Assembly (NCBI GenBank): GCA_030998015.1
Contig: JARWMV010000025.1
Span: 1 to 64,000 of the forward strand
Origin: Ceratorhiza oryzae-sativae
Taxonomy: Eukaryota; Basidiomycota; Agaricomycetes; Cantharellales; Ceratobasidiaceae
Length of the DNA: 64,000 nt
Reading direction: 5' to 3'
The first letter of the stretch is position 1, and every line of letters starts with the position of its first letter. This document shows positions 47,872-59,265 of the stretch, one piece after another. The position numbers and the translations under genes are program-made. Under the pieces are notes generated by a model. The model was not told where the DNA came from. It did not search any database and saw only the letters and a program-made list of their open reading frames with translations.

Positions 47872-47879
47872 GTCTCACC
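47872..47879 (-). repeat. 8-bp target-site sequence GTCTCACC (= GGTGAGAC on minus), flank of hAT copy 2
   Basis: Partner of 23585-23592 beside hAT copy 1. It marks the second original insertion, in a non-coding site. Confidence 0.9.
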
Positions 47880-48452
47880 AGCCCACTGACTGTCTGATAA
47901 CCCTAACTTTGGTGGACAAATTGATTTTTCGGTTCCATCGATTCATTACTTCGGCTTCATAGTTCAACCATCATCGGTTTGGGTTCACCGGAACCTGGTG
48001 GAGTCAAACATAGCTATTGTGGAGAAGTTGTGATAGAAAATTTCTTTGGAATACCTTTACCCTAATTAGATTCAGTGGTGCCATGGATTATTCCACTTTA
48101 CAGTGATATGAATAGGAATCCGTGCGGACTTAAGAGTGGGGCCGGAAGGCTCCAACCAATGGCTGACGTCATATAGTATCGCTTTGAACTGACGGCCCCA
48201 CGCGTACGAGTACCCACTCTCGCTGTGGAGCGACGATTTCTTTTTCTATTATATAGCTTCCGGTGTAAAGTCTAGTTAGGGATTATACATATGACCTTCT
48301 CCTCCAATTGATCTCATCATACAATCTCAGTTTTCTGACCATATATTTCAAGCTGGGTATCTTACTGTCTAGCCATTTGAAAGGACCGCGTTCGAGGTAC
48401 ATTATTATGACGCCGCGTTGAGATCACTAAGGAGACTAAAACCATCCGTTTA
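47880..48452. other. Upstream region of F-box-like copy 3
   Basis: No open frame with family resemblance. Before the hAT insertion and inversion it was continuous with 23593 onward (minus strand joined across GGTGAGAC). A TATA-like CTATTATATAGC lies near 48246. A first exon of copy 3 may be hidden near the end. Confidence 0.45.
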
Positions 48453-49609
48453 GATGCGGAATCGTGTTTAGCAATGAGCTATATGAGCATATAGCCGACT
48501 TTTTATTCGAAATGTTGCCTCCAAACCATTTCAACACTGTTGGAACTCGAACCGTACGCTGTGCAAAGCCAAAGTGGATCGACGTGCAAGGGTTTGCAAT
48601 GGCTAGCCGTGATCTTCGAAGGATTGGAATAGCTCGATGGATGCGAATTTTGACTATTCGCGCCCCAGCGGACTGGGATTTGGCTCTCAGGTACTCCAAC
48701 ATAGTTCGGTGAATAAAATCGAATAGGTATTTGACTACTAACAGCTAAACTCGCGCATTACTTCCTCAGAGAGATATATTGCCTTGACGGCGCTATTTCC
48801 TCACAACAACGCGCGGTTCTATCGCACTTTTCTCGCCTGATTGTTGCCTCTGTTGATGTTCACAGCGACGTGGTTTGTGACGACACAGGCCGCTTGTCTT
48901 ACCAGGATGTTTTCACATCGTTGCCTAGCTCGCTTCGTATACTTGAGGTTTTGAATGCACATGGTCCGGATGTCAAAATTATACACCTGGCCAAGCTGTG
49001 CTCCCCTTTGTTGGAGGACTTGCGGCTAGGTCGTTGCACCATCTTCAACCGCCATCCCGCTTGTCCGTTCTGGAAGCAGTTTCCGTTTGACCATGATTCA
49101 TACATGTCGATAGAGGGAGCCGAAGAGTATGCGGTAAGTTTAGCAGTTCAGCCTAGAGTCCAATCGTATGACACCACATACTATAGAGTTCGCTGGGAAA
49201 GGAGCTCGCGCCATTAAAACGCCTCACATGCATTCACCTGGGCATATATTTGATTCCTTCTACACTCGTTCTTGTTCATAGGCTGTACCACACACGTAAC
49301 CAAGTGAACCCAGCCCCCTTCACCTGGCAGGAGGCTATAGAGGTCCTCCGGACCTTTTACCCCGAGCCAAACGATCCAGCTGTTCAATTGTCATGGCTGA
49401 CTTCAATACTCCATTTGCCACCGGAAGAGGCGTTGAGCGAAAATGCCTGCGATCAGTGCCGAGCGATCGCCTTTCAAGCAAGTCTTGATGCCGGGCAAAA
49501 GGCCAATGCCATCCTTTGGGATAATGTTTTGTCTTTGAGGCATATCAGCTGGATGAACTGGTTCACGAATGGTCACATGGGTACGAGTTGTGAAAAGCGT
49601 ATTGATTGA
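48453..49609 (+). CDS. F-box-like/CxxC family protein, copy 3 (5' exon unresolved)
   Basis: Exons: 48453-48708 (start not found; an in-frame stop lies just upstream and TTTAG before 48453 could be an acceptor), 48770-49133 (364 nt) and 49187-49609. Segments: the F-box-like helix NELYEHIADFLFEMLPP is weaker than in other copies. Then come VQGFAMASRDLRRIGIARWM, PSSLRILEVLNAHGPDVKII, LRLGRCTIFNRHPACPFW, FPFDHDSYMS, LGKELAPLKRLTC, CDQC, and the ending ISWMNWFTNGHMGTS. No internal stop or frameshift. The orientation and exon pattern match copies 1 and 4, so these are tandem duplicates. Confidence 0.75.
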
Positions 49610-50068
49610 CGACTGGGGCCATTATCTCGCGTGTACGGTTGTTGACTGTAACCGTTGCCACACGGATATTTGATCCTCATGTACTCTCGATGTAAACAGT
49701 TGCATTGTGCCACCCTATTTAAAAAAAAATAGCCTCACCAACGGCACAATGGCTACGGTCTCCAGCTTTGTTGTCTGTTGCTGGCTTCCATGCTCATCGA
49801 ACGACTAGATTGAGCTGGCACACTCGAGCAACAGACGTTGTAGCCATTAGTTGGCAATAATGTCAGTGCTACTTTTCGAATAAATGCGGGCCATGTCGGT
49901 CGACCACTGAGCTGTCAACTTCCGAATGCTGAGTCAGCCAGGCTGGTTCATCGGTGGACCTCTACCACGCTCATTCCCAGATGTCTGACTATGCCGGTGC
50001 TGGATTATCGCGCAGAACCGTATGTGCTCGTTCTGATTGGCTTTGATGGAACCCGCTAAGTGATCTAC
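49610..50068. other. Spacer between F-box-like copies 3 and 4
   Basis: No gene recognised. Presumably the terminator of copy 3 and the promoter and first exon of copy 4. Short open frames only, and an A-run near 49722. Confidence 0.45.
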
Positions 50069-51309
50069 AGACTGCCTCGTGTTCGCCACATTCCTTTCCA
50101 ACCGAAGCCGGGCTTCCCAAACTCCCACTCGAGACAATCGAGCACATTGCCCGTTTTCTCTTCGCCCTCGATCCTCCAAAAGATCCCAGCGATGCGACAC
50201 TCTCGTCAAAACTGCCCTGGGCGGCGGTCTGCGGGTTTATGAGCGCCTCCCCCACTCTGCACACCATCGGCTTTGTTCTATGGGTCCAGCGACTCAAGAT
50301 CATCCAACCCGAAGACTGGGATTGGGATCCTCGACTGCCCGGGTTGGTGCTGTGAGTGTGGAACATGCACTTGTTTGTCCGGTGTTGATCATGTTGCGAC
50401 GGGACGAGAAGAGAGCTCGATTGTCGAGATGGTGCCTTTTCGACTCATACCTCGAAAGATATTCTGGTGCGGTTCAAGTTGCTTCGTGCTGTTCGTATCG
50501 ACTGCCACGCGGACGTCGTTCGCCGCCAAGGTGACCAGTTTGCGTATCGCAATCTCTTCACATCCCTCCCTCGATCCCTGTTGCGTCTCGAGATTGCCAA
50601 CGCTCACGGTCCGGACCTCAAGATTATTCAGACTGTCCGGTTCCACTGTCCGGGCCTGGTTGTATTGAGGCTTGGACGCTGCACAATGTTCAATCGTGTC
50701 CCGGCGTGCGAATTCTGGAGCGTGTTTCCCTTGGACCATGATGCGTATATCGCTGCGATCGGGACCGACGACTTTGCGGTATGTGGTTTCGCCGTCATAC
50801 CATCAGGGAACTACTCGTGTACTAAAGAAATTATATTTGTTCGTTTCACCTGGTTGTAGCACTCGGTTGCTCAAGAACTCGTATCTCTTACTCGGCTCAA
50901 AACCTTGAGGATAGCAGTCTACTTTATGCATTCTACTGCCGTCTTGGCGCACCGTGTCTATCACATGCGTGGATCGGCCGCGCCCGAGCCGGTCACCTGG
51001 CAACAAGCAATCTCGGATCTGCACAATATCCCAATCCCTCCGCCTCCCGAAAGGCCCAACCGGACGCCGTTGGTGGAGTTATATCACCAAGACGCGGAGC
51101 CTGTATTCGGCCCCGGCTCGTGCAAATTCTGTGACCAGTCGCTTGAGCCATCGAGAGCTGCCGAAGATAGGGCAAACGTGGTTATAAAGAGACTGCTGCC
51201 CAACTTGGATACGGTTGAATGGATGGATTGGTTTTCTAACTCTCACCTCGGCGTTCACCAACACTCGATCAAAAACCTGGCCATACCGGAATCGACTGTA
51301 CCGCCCTAG
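50069..51309 (+). CDS. F-box-like/CxxC family protein, copy 4 (5' exon unresolved)
   Basis: Exons: 50069-50351 (preceded by CTACAG, a possible acceptor; no ATG in frame before it), 50412-50778 (367 nt, one codon more than in the paralogues) and 50860-51309. Segments: LPKLPLETIEHIARFLFALD is the best F-box-like helix of the family. Then come WAAVCGFMSASPTLHTIGF, PRSLLRLEIANAHGPDLKII, LRLGRCTMFNRVPACEFW, FPLDHDAYI, AQELVSLTRLKTLRIAVY, CKFC, and WMDWFSNSHLGVHQHS. Clearly richer in G+C than copies 1-3. No stop or frameshift. Confidence 0.77.
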
Positions 51310-51755
51310 CAACGATCCGCTCTACTGTCGTTTTCCAATCCGGCTTTCGTTCAATATTTCATCAATTCCTACTGCTTTCCTTCGACTACCAACACCATTC
51401 AACTGGTGACAAAATAGCGGCCTTCCTAGAGGTAGAGCTATTGGTTGCTAGCAGCGATGGCCTATACCCTTTCGACCTTCAACGGAATCTTTCAGCACCC
51501 AGGATAAAACCCATAAAAACAAAAACCTAGCCCTCTGCTCGCAGACTATTTTATCCCTTTTTGTAATGGGACCACTCTCACTGTATTCCGAAAGAAAAGT
51601 ACTCCACTCCCTACTCTAAGTTCTATTTATCACTCCATAATTTATCAAAATCGATACCTCGCATTTATTTCGTTCTCTATTCACTTACTCATGTTCGTAC
51701 CCTCGATTCATGCTCATAAAATGTATAGCCTGGAGAATTATACAAATTCCAGGTT
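51310..51755. other. Spacer, convergent 3' ends
   Basis: Lies between the 3' ends of F-box-like copy 4 (+) and the ankyrin-type gene (-). AT-rich, no open frame of interest. Confidence 0.5.
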
Positions 51756-52697
51756 CTACATATGCTGCATGATGTGCATCGTAGCCATGTCTGGGACCAC
51801 TCCTTTCTCGTGGATCAACCAATGAGCAAGGTCTGTGTGCTTGCCTTTGACAGCTGCACACAACACCTTGCTCGTAGGATGCACTCTATCCTCAACCCGC
51901 CGCCGTTTGCCTCCTTTAGCCCTTCTTGCCATGTCTTCCATCCTTTCAAGTTCCCCATCCGAGGGCTCAACCAAGATCTTCATCGTGTCGATATCCCCAA
52001 GCGTCGCAGCGACCTGCAACGCAAGACAACCCGACGCTCCCGGATCCGCTCCAGCCCGGAGCAAAAACCGAAGCAGCGGATGCTGAACCGAACCTGAGCG
52101 CACACACATCGCCAGCGCAAACGCCGATTCACGTTCTGAAAACGCGAGGGTGTATCGGGAGCCGAGATGGGTGAGAAATGCCAATGGATCCGAACGGGCG
52201 AGTGGTGTGGCGGTGGTGCTGGTGGTGCTGGCGGTGCTGGTGCTAGCTAGGGGTCCGGGTTTACGTCGTTTGGGTTTCACGGCGTTTGGTAGGTTTCGGA
52301 AGAGCCATCGTCCGGGCGAGACATGGATTCGTTGGCGATCGGCGGAGGAGAGCGCGGTCAGAGGTGGAAAGATGCGCTCGAGTGTGTGTATCATGGGCAT
52401 CGTGCACATCGGGTAGGACAAAGCGGCGTGCATGACAGATTGTGCGGTTGGCCGTGCGTGTGATTCACGGTGTCGGCGGAGGATATAGTCCGCACGGACG
52501 AATGGCGAGGCATGTTTAAGAGTGTAAAAGATGTACTTGCTGACGAGTGGCAGTTGATGTGAGAAAGAGTAGACCAGGATGTCAAACAGAAGCTAATTTG
52601 GTGACAGAAGTGTAAATTGTGTTTGAGGAGTAGACATGGAGATACATACCTCTGCAGGGAGATGGAGTAGGCCAGTTGGTCGGCAGTCCGGATGCAT
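51756..52697 (-). CDS. Ankyrin-repeat protein with F-box-like N-terminus
   Basis: Two exons, 52697-52650 and 52592-51756, give 294 aa. The splice join creates LPAELLFDILVYSFSHQLPL, an F-box-like start. Then follow KYIFYTLKHASPFVRADYIL, a low-complexity Ser/Thr stretch (ASTSTASTTSTTATPLA), and ankyrin-like helices PLLRFLLRAGADPGASGCLA with LQVAATLGDIDTMKILV. A last pair is VLCAAVKGKHTDLAHWLIHE. Ankyrin repeats bind proteins, so a substrate-receptor role in ubiquitination is possible but inferred. The start was chosen because exon 1 is short and restores the F-box-like pattern; the next in-frame ATG (52433) would lose it. It is not related to the CxxC family next to it. Confidence 0.75.
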
Positions 52698-53005
52698 CGA
52701 GGTTGCCGAGATTTTAATAGTACAGAATATATACAGCTCGAGTAGCAACTGCCTAGTACTAGCACATTATGACCAGTGAGCTTGGTGAAAGTCGATGGCA
52801 AACATGACCAGGGCGAGCCGACTGGAAAATTCGAGGCATTGGCAATAGAATATGACTAATCAAACAGTGGCACAAACGTATGGTATTCCAGGCAAATAAG
52901 AAAGCACAAAAAGAGCGATGGGCTGTCAAGCCACAAACACAAAGCGCATTCCAAAACAAACCTACATCCAGGGAGGAATAATTACACAAGGAGAGGAAGG
53001 TCACG

Positions 53006-53719
53006 CTATGATGCGGCGGGAACGGATGCAGACGCAGCTGATAGGTTGAATCCAGAGGGCTCGCGGGCAAGAGGTGCACCAGGGGCATTGCTGGATGACG
53101 ACTCGTAGGAGGGGATAGCAGGCGCTGCCACTGCCGACGGGGTTTCGGCGTCCCTATAAACACAACGTCAGGGTACGCCACGTCCAGACCAGGAAACACA
53201 TACCACTTGATGCTGAACCTAGTCACACGCGGCTTGTCAGATAGCTCCCTCTTCAGCCGAGAGTAATCGATTTCCGCCGGTGGGTTTTCGTTGAGCTCGT
53301 CAGAGTCGTATTCCGTATTTTGATAATACCCGACTCGAACAAACTCTTGATCCTTGTACAAGCCGGTCAGAATGACAGCAGCTACGCCCAAAACATCGTC
53401 TTTGGGTATGCTCGCAGGATTCGGCGGGTTGGCCTCAAAGTCAAAGACGTTGACTCCAGGGGGGACTGGGCCGACCATACAGTCGTCCAGTTCTTGATCC
53501 AACTCTTCCCGGTCTGGAGAGGCGACATAAATCACTCTCCATTCAAGATCTGGCCGACACGTGGGTTAGTTACAACCCATTATTTGAGTATAACGAACAA
53601 GAATACTCACCTTCTTTGAGTGGTGCTATACATTCAAACGTAACTTTGAAGAAGTACGGATCGCCAAACTTGGCAGGATTGTTGAGAAAAGTAACATTGC
53701 GAATCGTTACAATCGACAT
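53006..53719 (-). CDS. asf1: Histone chaperone ASF1
   Basis: Binds histone H3-H4 dimers and hands them to CAF-1 or HIRA during replication-coupled and other chromatin assembly, in the nucleus. Three exons: 53719-53611, 53549-53204 and 53153-53006; 200 aa. The N-terminus [18 protein letters not shown] and the core [60 protein letters not shown] and [17 protein letters not shown] are almost identical to ASF1 of other fungi. The C-terminal tail after FSIKW is short, Ser/Ala-rich and variable, as usual. Introns are 50-61 nt. It shares a 199-bp intergenic region with mL54 on the other strand. Confidence 0.97.
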
Positions 53720-53918
53720 TAGAGCACCCGAGTTATAAGATCCTTGTGAGCGGCTGGTAAGAGGCTAGGGGGACAGACGGCTTGGGGGACAACGCTTAAA
53801 CACTAGGTGAAAGGTTGTCGCGTCGTGGAGGTTGGATAACAAAACAAGCGCCAAAGACGCGAACGATACTGCACGTGACTCGGGATACAATTTGGAAGTG
53901 ATCCTTACCCATCAGAGA
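53720..53918. promoter_or_regulatory. Bidirectional promoter region of asf1 and mL54
   Basis: Only 199 bp separate the two divergent start codons. No TATA box is seen, which fits housekeeping genes. Any shared elements have not been identified. Confidence 0.6.
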
Positions 53919-54322
53919 ATGTCGAGCGCAGTACTCGTAAACACTGCCCGATCCCTGTGTGCTAGTCGATATCCAAGGCTTACGTGGAGATATGCATCTA
54001 GCTCTGCTGGTTCGCCACCCTCAGCACCTCCTACCGTAGGCACTAAAACCCCTAGTGAGATCCTACCGTTACCACCCTAACCAGGTAACTCATGTTATAC
54101 TTTTCCACCACAGTATCATCATGTCCCGCAAGCACTGTGCTTACAGGCCTTAATTGGAGAAAGGGACAGCCACCTGTACTAGCACTTGAGGACTCAGAGT
54201 ACCCGGAATGGCTCTGGACTCTACTCGATGAGAAAAAACCTGGTGATGGCACCTCGAAGCCAGAGATGCGAAAGAAAAACAGGGAAAGCATCAGGATGCA
54301 AAATTTTATGAAGAAGCAGTGA
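53919..54322 (+). CDS. MRPL37: Mitochondrial large-subunit ribosomal protein mL54
   Basis: Structural protein of the mitochondrial 54S subunit. Two exons, 53919-54054 and 54114-54322, give 114 aa. The N-terminus (MSSAVLVNTARSLCASRYPR) is rich in Ser/Arg and lacks acidic residues, like a mitochondrial presequence. The family core follows the splice: STVLTGLNWRKGQPPVLALE then EYPEWLWTLLDEK, and a basic C-terminus with MRKKNRESIRMQNFMKKQ. An upstream in-frame ATG at 53832 would give a longer start, but the one used fits the presequence better. Confidence 0.92.
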
Positions 54323-56760
54323 CCGTAGGTATGATGTCCCCTCTGGATCTAGAGCTCGAGATTAATCCTTGAGATGAGCAGACTCCATCGTTTATCTACA
54401 CCAGGGCGGGGTTCGCGCACGGCAATTCACCCTTTGTCGACCATGTTGGATCGAGGGCTAGACTTATTTACCTCGGTCGTAGATATCGGCGTGTGTATAG
54501 CCATAGTACAGTTTAGCATGTGACTCAGAATGGTCCTCGTTGGTTTGTCTAGGCGAGTATCTCACCCACCATTCCGTCTGTGTACAACATATCTTCCACT
54601 CAACAGAAGCCGGGTATGTACCCACGCCAACTCCTCACCGATACACCTCTGTCCCGGCAGCGACTTCCACGGTTTCCCCGATCTTGACCGAAACCTGACC
54701 TAGAACCAACATCATCTAACATCCCATTTGATACATTTGACCGTTCCCCTGTTGTGTTCGTGCCAAAATTCCGTGATCGTCAACGGTTTCGGAAGATTCC
54801 TTTCTTCGCGAAGACACCATGTGCAATACCAGCTGAGTGCAGGGACAAACGACCGATATGAAGCTGTCTAAACGCAAACGATAAAACGGCTCGTTTTAGT
54901 ATGAGAGTTGTTGATTTCGAGGTGTGTCGCCTACGGTATTAGTATGCACCACTCGAGAACAATAAGTCATTCATGATGGTCGCGAGCTTTCCCGATATAT
55001 GCTAGTCACGCTTTGTCCACTCTCCCGGTAGCGCAGCCAGCAACCTTTTGGTCCTGAAGTTACCCTCCTCATACTGCGCCGCACGCCACTCATCGTCCCT
55101 TTCATCTCAAGAACATGCCCATGATAGCATATAAAGCTAGAGTAGCTAATATGCATCCTGAGTAAGGATCATGTTTGGGACTATTATGCTAAAGAACTTT
55201 GGAAGCCCAAGGTTCCGGCTTAGAAAAGGGAGGTTCGAGTATACTAGTTGGCAATGTTGCAACATGTTACTCCCGTAAATTACAACACGCTAGGCATGAT
55301 GCCCTATATAATACAGGCGTTGAGCATTGATTAGTTGGTCGGCCGACTCCAGCCAGTTTCATATCCAAATTTTCTCGCATCTAGATTTTGCGTTCGGTAC
55401 TTCTCAACAAGTTGGACTAGGATATGCCAGCGGTCACAGCACGAAATGAGCCTCGATTACTATGACCAATTGAACTCCAGTGAAACCTTCTATACAAATC
55501 GAAGATCGGCTCGTTCGCCTTCGTACGTTTACACTAGTATTAACTTCACGGATCTTCCGAGTAGCGCCATATGCATAGGAACTTCGAACATAAACTAGTG
55601 CCAACGGCGTTGCTCTGGCAAGGGATCTGCCCCTACGTCCCTTTCCACTGCGCGCGAGAACCTACCGCCATCGCCATAAGCTGCCGTGCATTTAGACCAG
55701 GCGTGCGCTTGTTGTTTGTTAGAGGTAATTCATGACGGGGAGCCCAGGATACACCGTAAACATATCTTTCGACTTGGACTTTCGCTTCAAACACCTGACA
55801 GCAGAGCATCTGCAATTAGCCGGGCACGTGGTGCGCCAAGACCAGCCTCCCGATTTACCCTACATCAGTGGCTTTCAGTTCACTAGAAATGGAGACGAAT
55901 TTAGCTCCACCTAGATCCGTGAAAGCCGATTCAAGTACTTATAGGGCCCGAACCCGGGGACATGCGATCACCAGTCGCGGGCCGCGCTCGGTTTGTGTTC
56001 TTCCAAGGCCGCATACACTCTCTTTCCTTTTCAGTTGGGCACAAGTGCTCAAGAACGCGTCCCAGAGCCTTGGTAAAGGTATGGAGTAAAGTTATTTCAT
56101 TGTGGATGTCGAGGTGCACATCCAGACCCATCACGAAGTAAACGCACTAACCATGACGAAGCTGGAAACGCTTGGTTCTTCCGTTCGGGCCAGTTCATGG
56201 CAGATCGTTGCTGCAGCATCAAGTTTATCCAGGCAGATCTCTTATTATCGAACTGGCTACAGTACAGTCCTCCCTGCTCAAAGGAGGAACGCCCACTAAC
56301 GATTGAACAGCAAAGCAGCTCGTGTCAAGCTTCTGGGTGAACCGGACCTGTTTCAATCCGGTTAGAGAACCGGTCATGTGCATGCTTCCTGACGTCCGAA
56401 CCGGGGAACAGGAATCCAACCGCAGTCGTAACACAACTATGTGCGGTAGCGATGGCCTGTTCGGCGGTCTTTAGGCTATGGAAAATGTATAGGATGTCCT
56501 TTCTGTGAGACTCGGTCGGTGGCCACACACATTTCTGTCTGGTTTCGGCAAATTGTGTTCGCAGTCAAAACGACTAAGTCAGGGTCTCTATAAGGAAGTT
56601 TGATGTTTGCAAAGGCACATGTGATCATAAGAGACCCTGTGGGCTTGTTGGGGTCCCCACATTCCACCTCAAGACTCGTCTATAAGGTCGACTCTTCTCC
56701 TCCATCTCTCGTCTGTCCACGACGTCCTGTCTTTTCTGCAACCCCTAATATTTCTCCATC
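54323..56760. other. Spacer with weak coding-like stretches, no gene resolved
   Basis: Plus 55732-55914 reads YTVNISFDLDFRFKHLTAEH and LPYISGFQFTRNGDEFSST, which looks coding-like, but the frame stops and I cannot name a family. Minus 56667-56476 (TGSLMITCAFANIKLPYRDP) and minus 56134-55931 have similar character. No consistent exon chain could be built, so these may be remnants. The 3' 60 bases are pyrimidine-rich and probably the 5' leader of the next gene. Confidence 0.35.
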
Positions 56761-59265
56761 ATGCTTGATTTTGCTGGTCGTCGTTTAACCGTCCGACTCG
56801 GTAGGAGCAACAAGTCCGGACTGGCGAGCGGAGAACTCGTCAGTAAACGAGCGAGCGTCGTCGGGCGTAAAACCAGTGCTCGTCGCGTCCCCGTTCGCAA
56901 CTCAACTGCCCTTCGACGTGCTCCAAGCGGAGCGGCAGGAGGTCTTCATCGAGGAGCAAGCGTCCGTCGGACTCCATCCGGAGTTCGCCCAGGAGCTAAC
57001 GTGCGGCGAGCTCCTAGCTCCACTCGACAAAACAGCAAGCGGACGAGTGTTCATGTTGACGGGTATGTATCATTGCCCGCCGGTTGATTGCTCACCACTA
57101 ATGTTCCAACCCCACAAGTATTCCTCCTACCAGCTCTGCCCCAGCTCTAGACGTAGAGGACAGCGCGACCACCATGCGGAATGCTTCTGATCTTGGCGCA
57201 TCTTCTACCCAGCCGGCTACTGCTCCAGTACCCTCCAAATCCTTCTTCAGCAAGCTTACAAGCCGCTTCCGGGGTCGCTCGAAGAAGTCCCAGTCTGGTT
57301 CCGGCTCACTTACTTCACCTACGACGTTCTCTGCCGCCAACCTTTCTCCTGCGGGGGTCGCAGCTCGTTCTCCATCCTTGCGTTCCCCCTCGCCAGGGTC
57401 TCGTGTGACTTTTATCGACACAACCCAGGCGAATAAAGTTCCAGGTGCTCAGGGCGGAGTACAGCCAACAGCCGACTCGCAAGGAGCTGTGGCAACTCTG
57501 GACGAATCGCTGCAGAAGCCGGAGTTTGATGAGCCAGAGGAGATTGTCGACGAAATTGATGGAGCGGGGGACGAATGGGTTGATGCGGACGACGACATTC
57601 CCGATCCGGAGCCCCGCACTCGGAATATCATCAGCACAGATGCAGACATCGATTCCGCGCACGCGGCCAACGTGATTGCTCAGTCGGTGGTTCCTGAGCG
57701 CGCTTCCGCAGAGACTGGGGTTCCCCTTGTTTGCCCAGGCTTCCAGTCCCGAAAATCTTGCGAAGGACCAGCCGGAGGTCGTGCGACTTCAGGCGGACGT
57801 GTTGAGCGATCTTGCTTACGAGTCCGTTGGGCTCGATGTGCGAGTTAGCCGATGGTTGGCAATCACTCCGCCTCTCAGTGTTGGCGAGGGATCCAGTTTG
57901 GACGGAAGTGGTCGTCTGACCCCGGAGCACGGTTCCGATAGTGCCAAGACCAAAGTCGAGGCCAAGCGGCGACCACCTCATATTGTCGTCCCTGGCTCTT
58001 CCTCGACCCTAGCAAGTAGCAATCCATTACGAGTACCATTGCCTCCATCGCCGTCACCTTCGACCCTTCTGGAGACCAATCCGTTCGGTGCTTTATCACC
58101 AGAGCAATTCGGCTTGAAAGCAGAAGCGTCCTCTCCTGAAGGACTAGTTCCCCCGTCTCCTTCCATCTTCCTGACCCCTGCCACCCACCAAGATGCATTT
58201 TCGGATGCCTCACGTCAAAGCGAGGAGCTCTTGGCTGTGGATTCCACCCAGGTCCCACTTCCTCCGTCGCCTAGCCCGTCGCACGTTTCTCTTCCGCAAA
58301 ATGACGACGTTTCCGCATGTGCCTCTCCGCAGGCGACTCGAGCAACTGTAACTCGAAACGGATCCGTCTCCACATCGGGTGGTCGAAGTCTCTCAACTGC
58401 ACCCTCCACTCGTGGCCCGACCACTCCCACCTCAGCTCGGATCCCTGGGCACCCGGCGTTCTCCCATTTCTCGTTCGGAGGCCCCCGTAGCCCTAGTCTG
58501 AAGATTGAAGACTGGGAGGACGGTGAAGAGGAGCGTCGAGGGAGGTCCTTGGAAGTTAGTGGGAGCAAGCGCCGTATGAGGAGCACCTCCCCAGGGTTAG
58601 ATGCAGTAATCGAAGGAGATGAAAGTCGGCGGAGCTCCAGGGCATCGGTAGAGGACCTGCAGCGCAAGGCTAGCCCGGATGTAATACAGTCTTCAAGTAC
58701 GCTCCCCATAGTCGAGGAAGTAACGACGTTTGGCAGAAAGTCGGGCGATGGTACAGACACCAACCATGAGGATGAAGACGGATTCTTCGCGTTTGCCGAA
58801 CAGCAGCTGGAGAGGCAGCGACGCGAGGTCGAGGCACGCCAGTCGGAAGCTCCTAAGCGAAGCAAGACCATTTCGTTCCTCAGCTTTGGTAAGCGCAAAA
58901 ATGCGATGGGTGATTCGGCGGCGGTGGTGAGTGGCCTTTTTCTACTCCTTGTTTATTTTCGGCTCAGTCGCACCTCCTATGTTTAGCCTATGCCGCCACT
59001 CCCTCGCAGCACGACGCCATCGGGGTTGCTCAGTCCTCTGCTGCCGACTCCGAAGCGATCATCGACACTAGCAGCCCCTCCTGAATCTTCCACTCGTATC
59101 TCACGCCTAATGCCAGGCCAACGCTCGTCCACATTGTTGACGCCGGTCGAGCCCCGAGTGGCGGTAAGCCCAACAATTTATAGCGTGGGGGAGATTCACG
59201 CGGAGACCGGCAAAATCGAGGACGAGGAGAGCAGGAGGCTGAGCGAGGCGGTGTTTATGTTCTGA
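56761..59265 (+). CDS. Hypothetical Ser/Pro-rich, largely disordered protein
   Basis: Not recognised. Four exons give 782 aa: 56761-57062, 57119-57671, 57712-58926 and 58987-59265. The 40-nt intron at 57672-57711 (GTGATT...CCGCAG) is needed to join two frames and gives HAANRLGFPLFAQASSPE; this is the weakest point. The N-terminal 100 residues are strongly basic (Arg/Ser repeats such as RRAPSGA, RRTPSGV, RRAPSST). Then come a FFSKLTSRFRGRSKKS patch, an acidic stretch EPEEIVDEIDGAGDEWVDAD, several PLPPSPSPS repeats, and a late helical EQQLERQRREVEARQSE followed by SKTISFLSFGKRK. Many SP sites would suit phosphorylation. It may be a scaffold or signalling protein; no enzyme motif seen. Confidence 0.75.

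Noticed and set aside
55732..55914. Possible multicopper oxidase or similar secreted enzyme exon
   Set aside because: FDLDFRF suggested it at first sight, but no copper-binding His motifs or flanking exons could be found.
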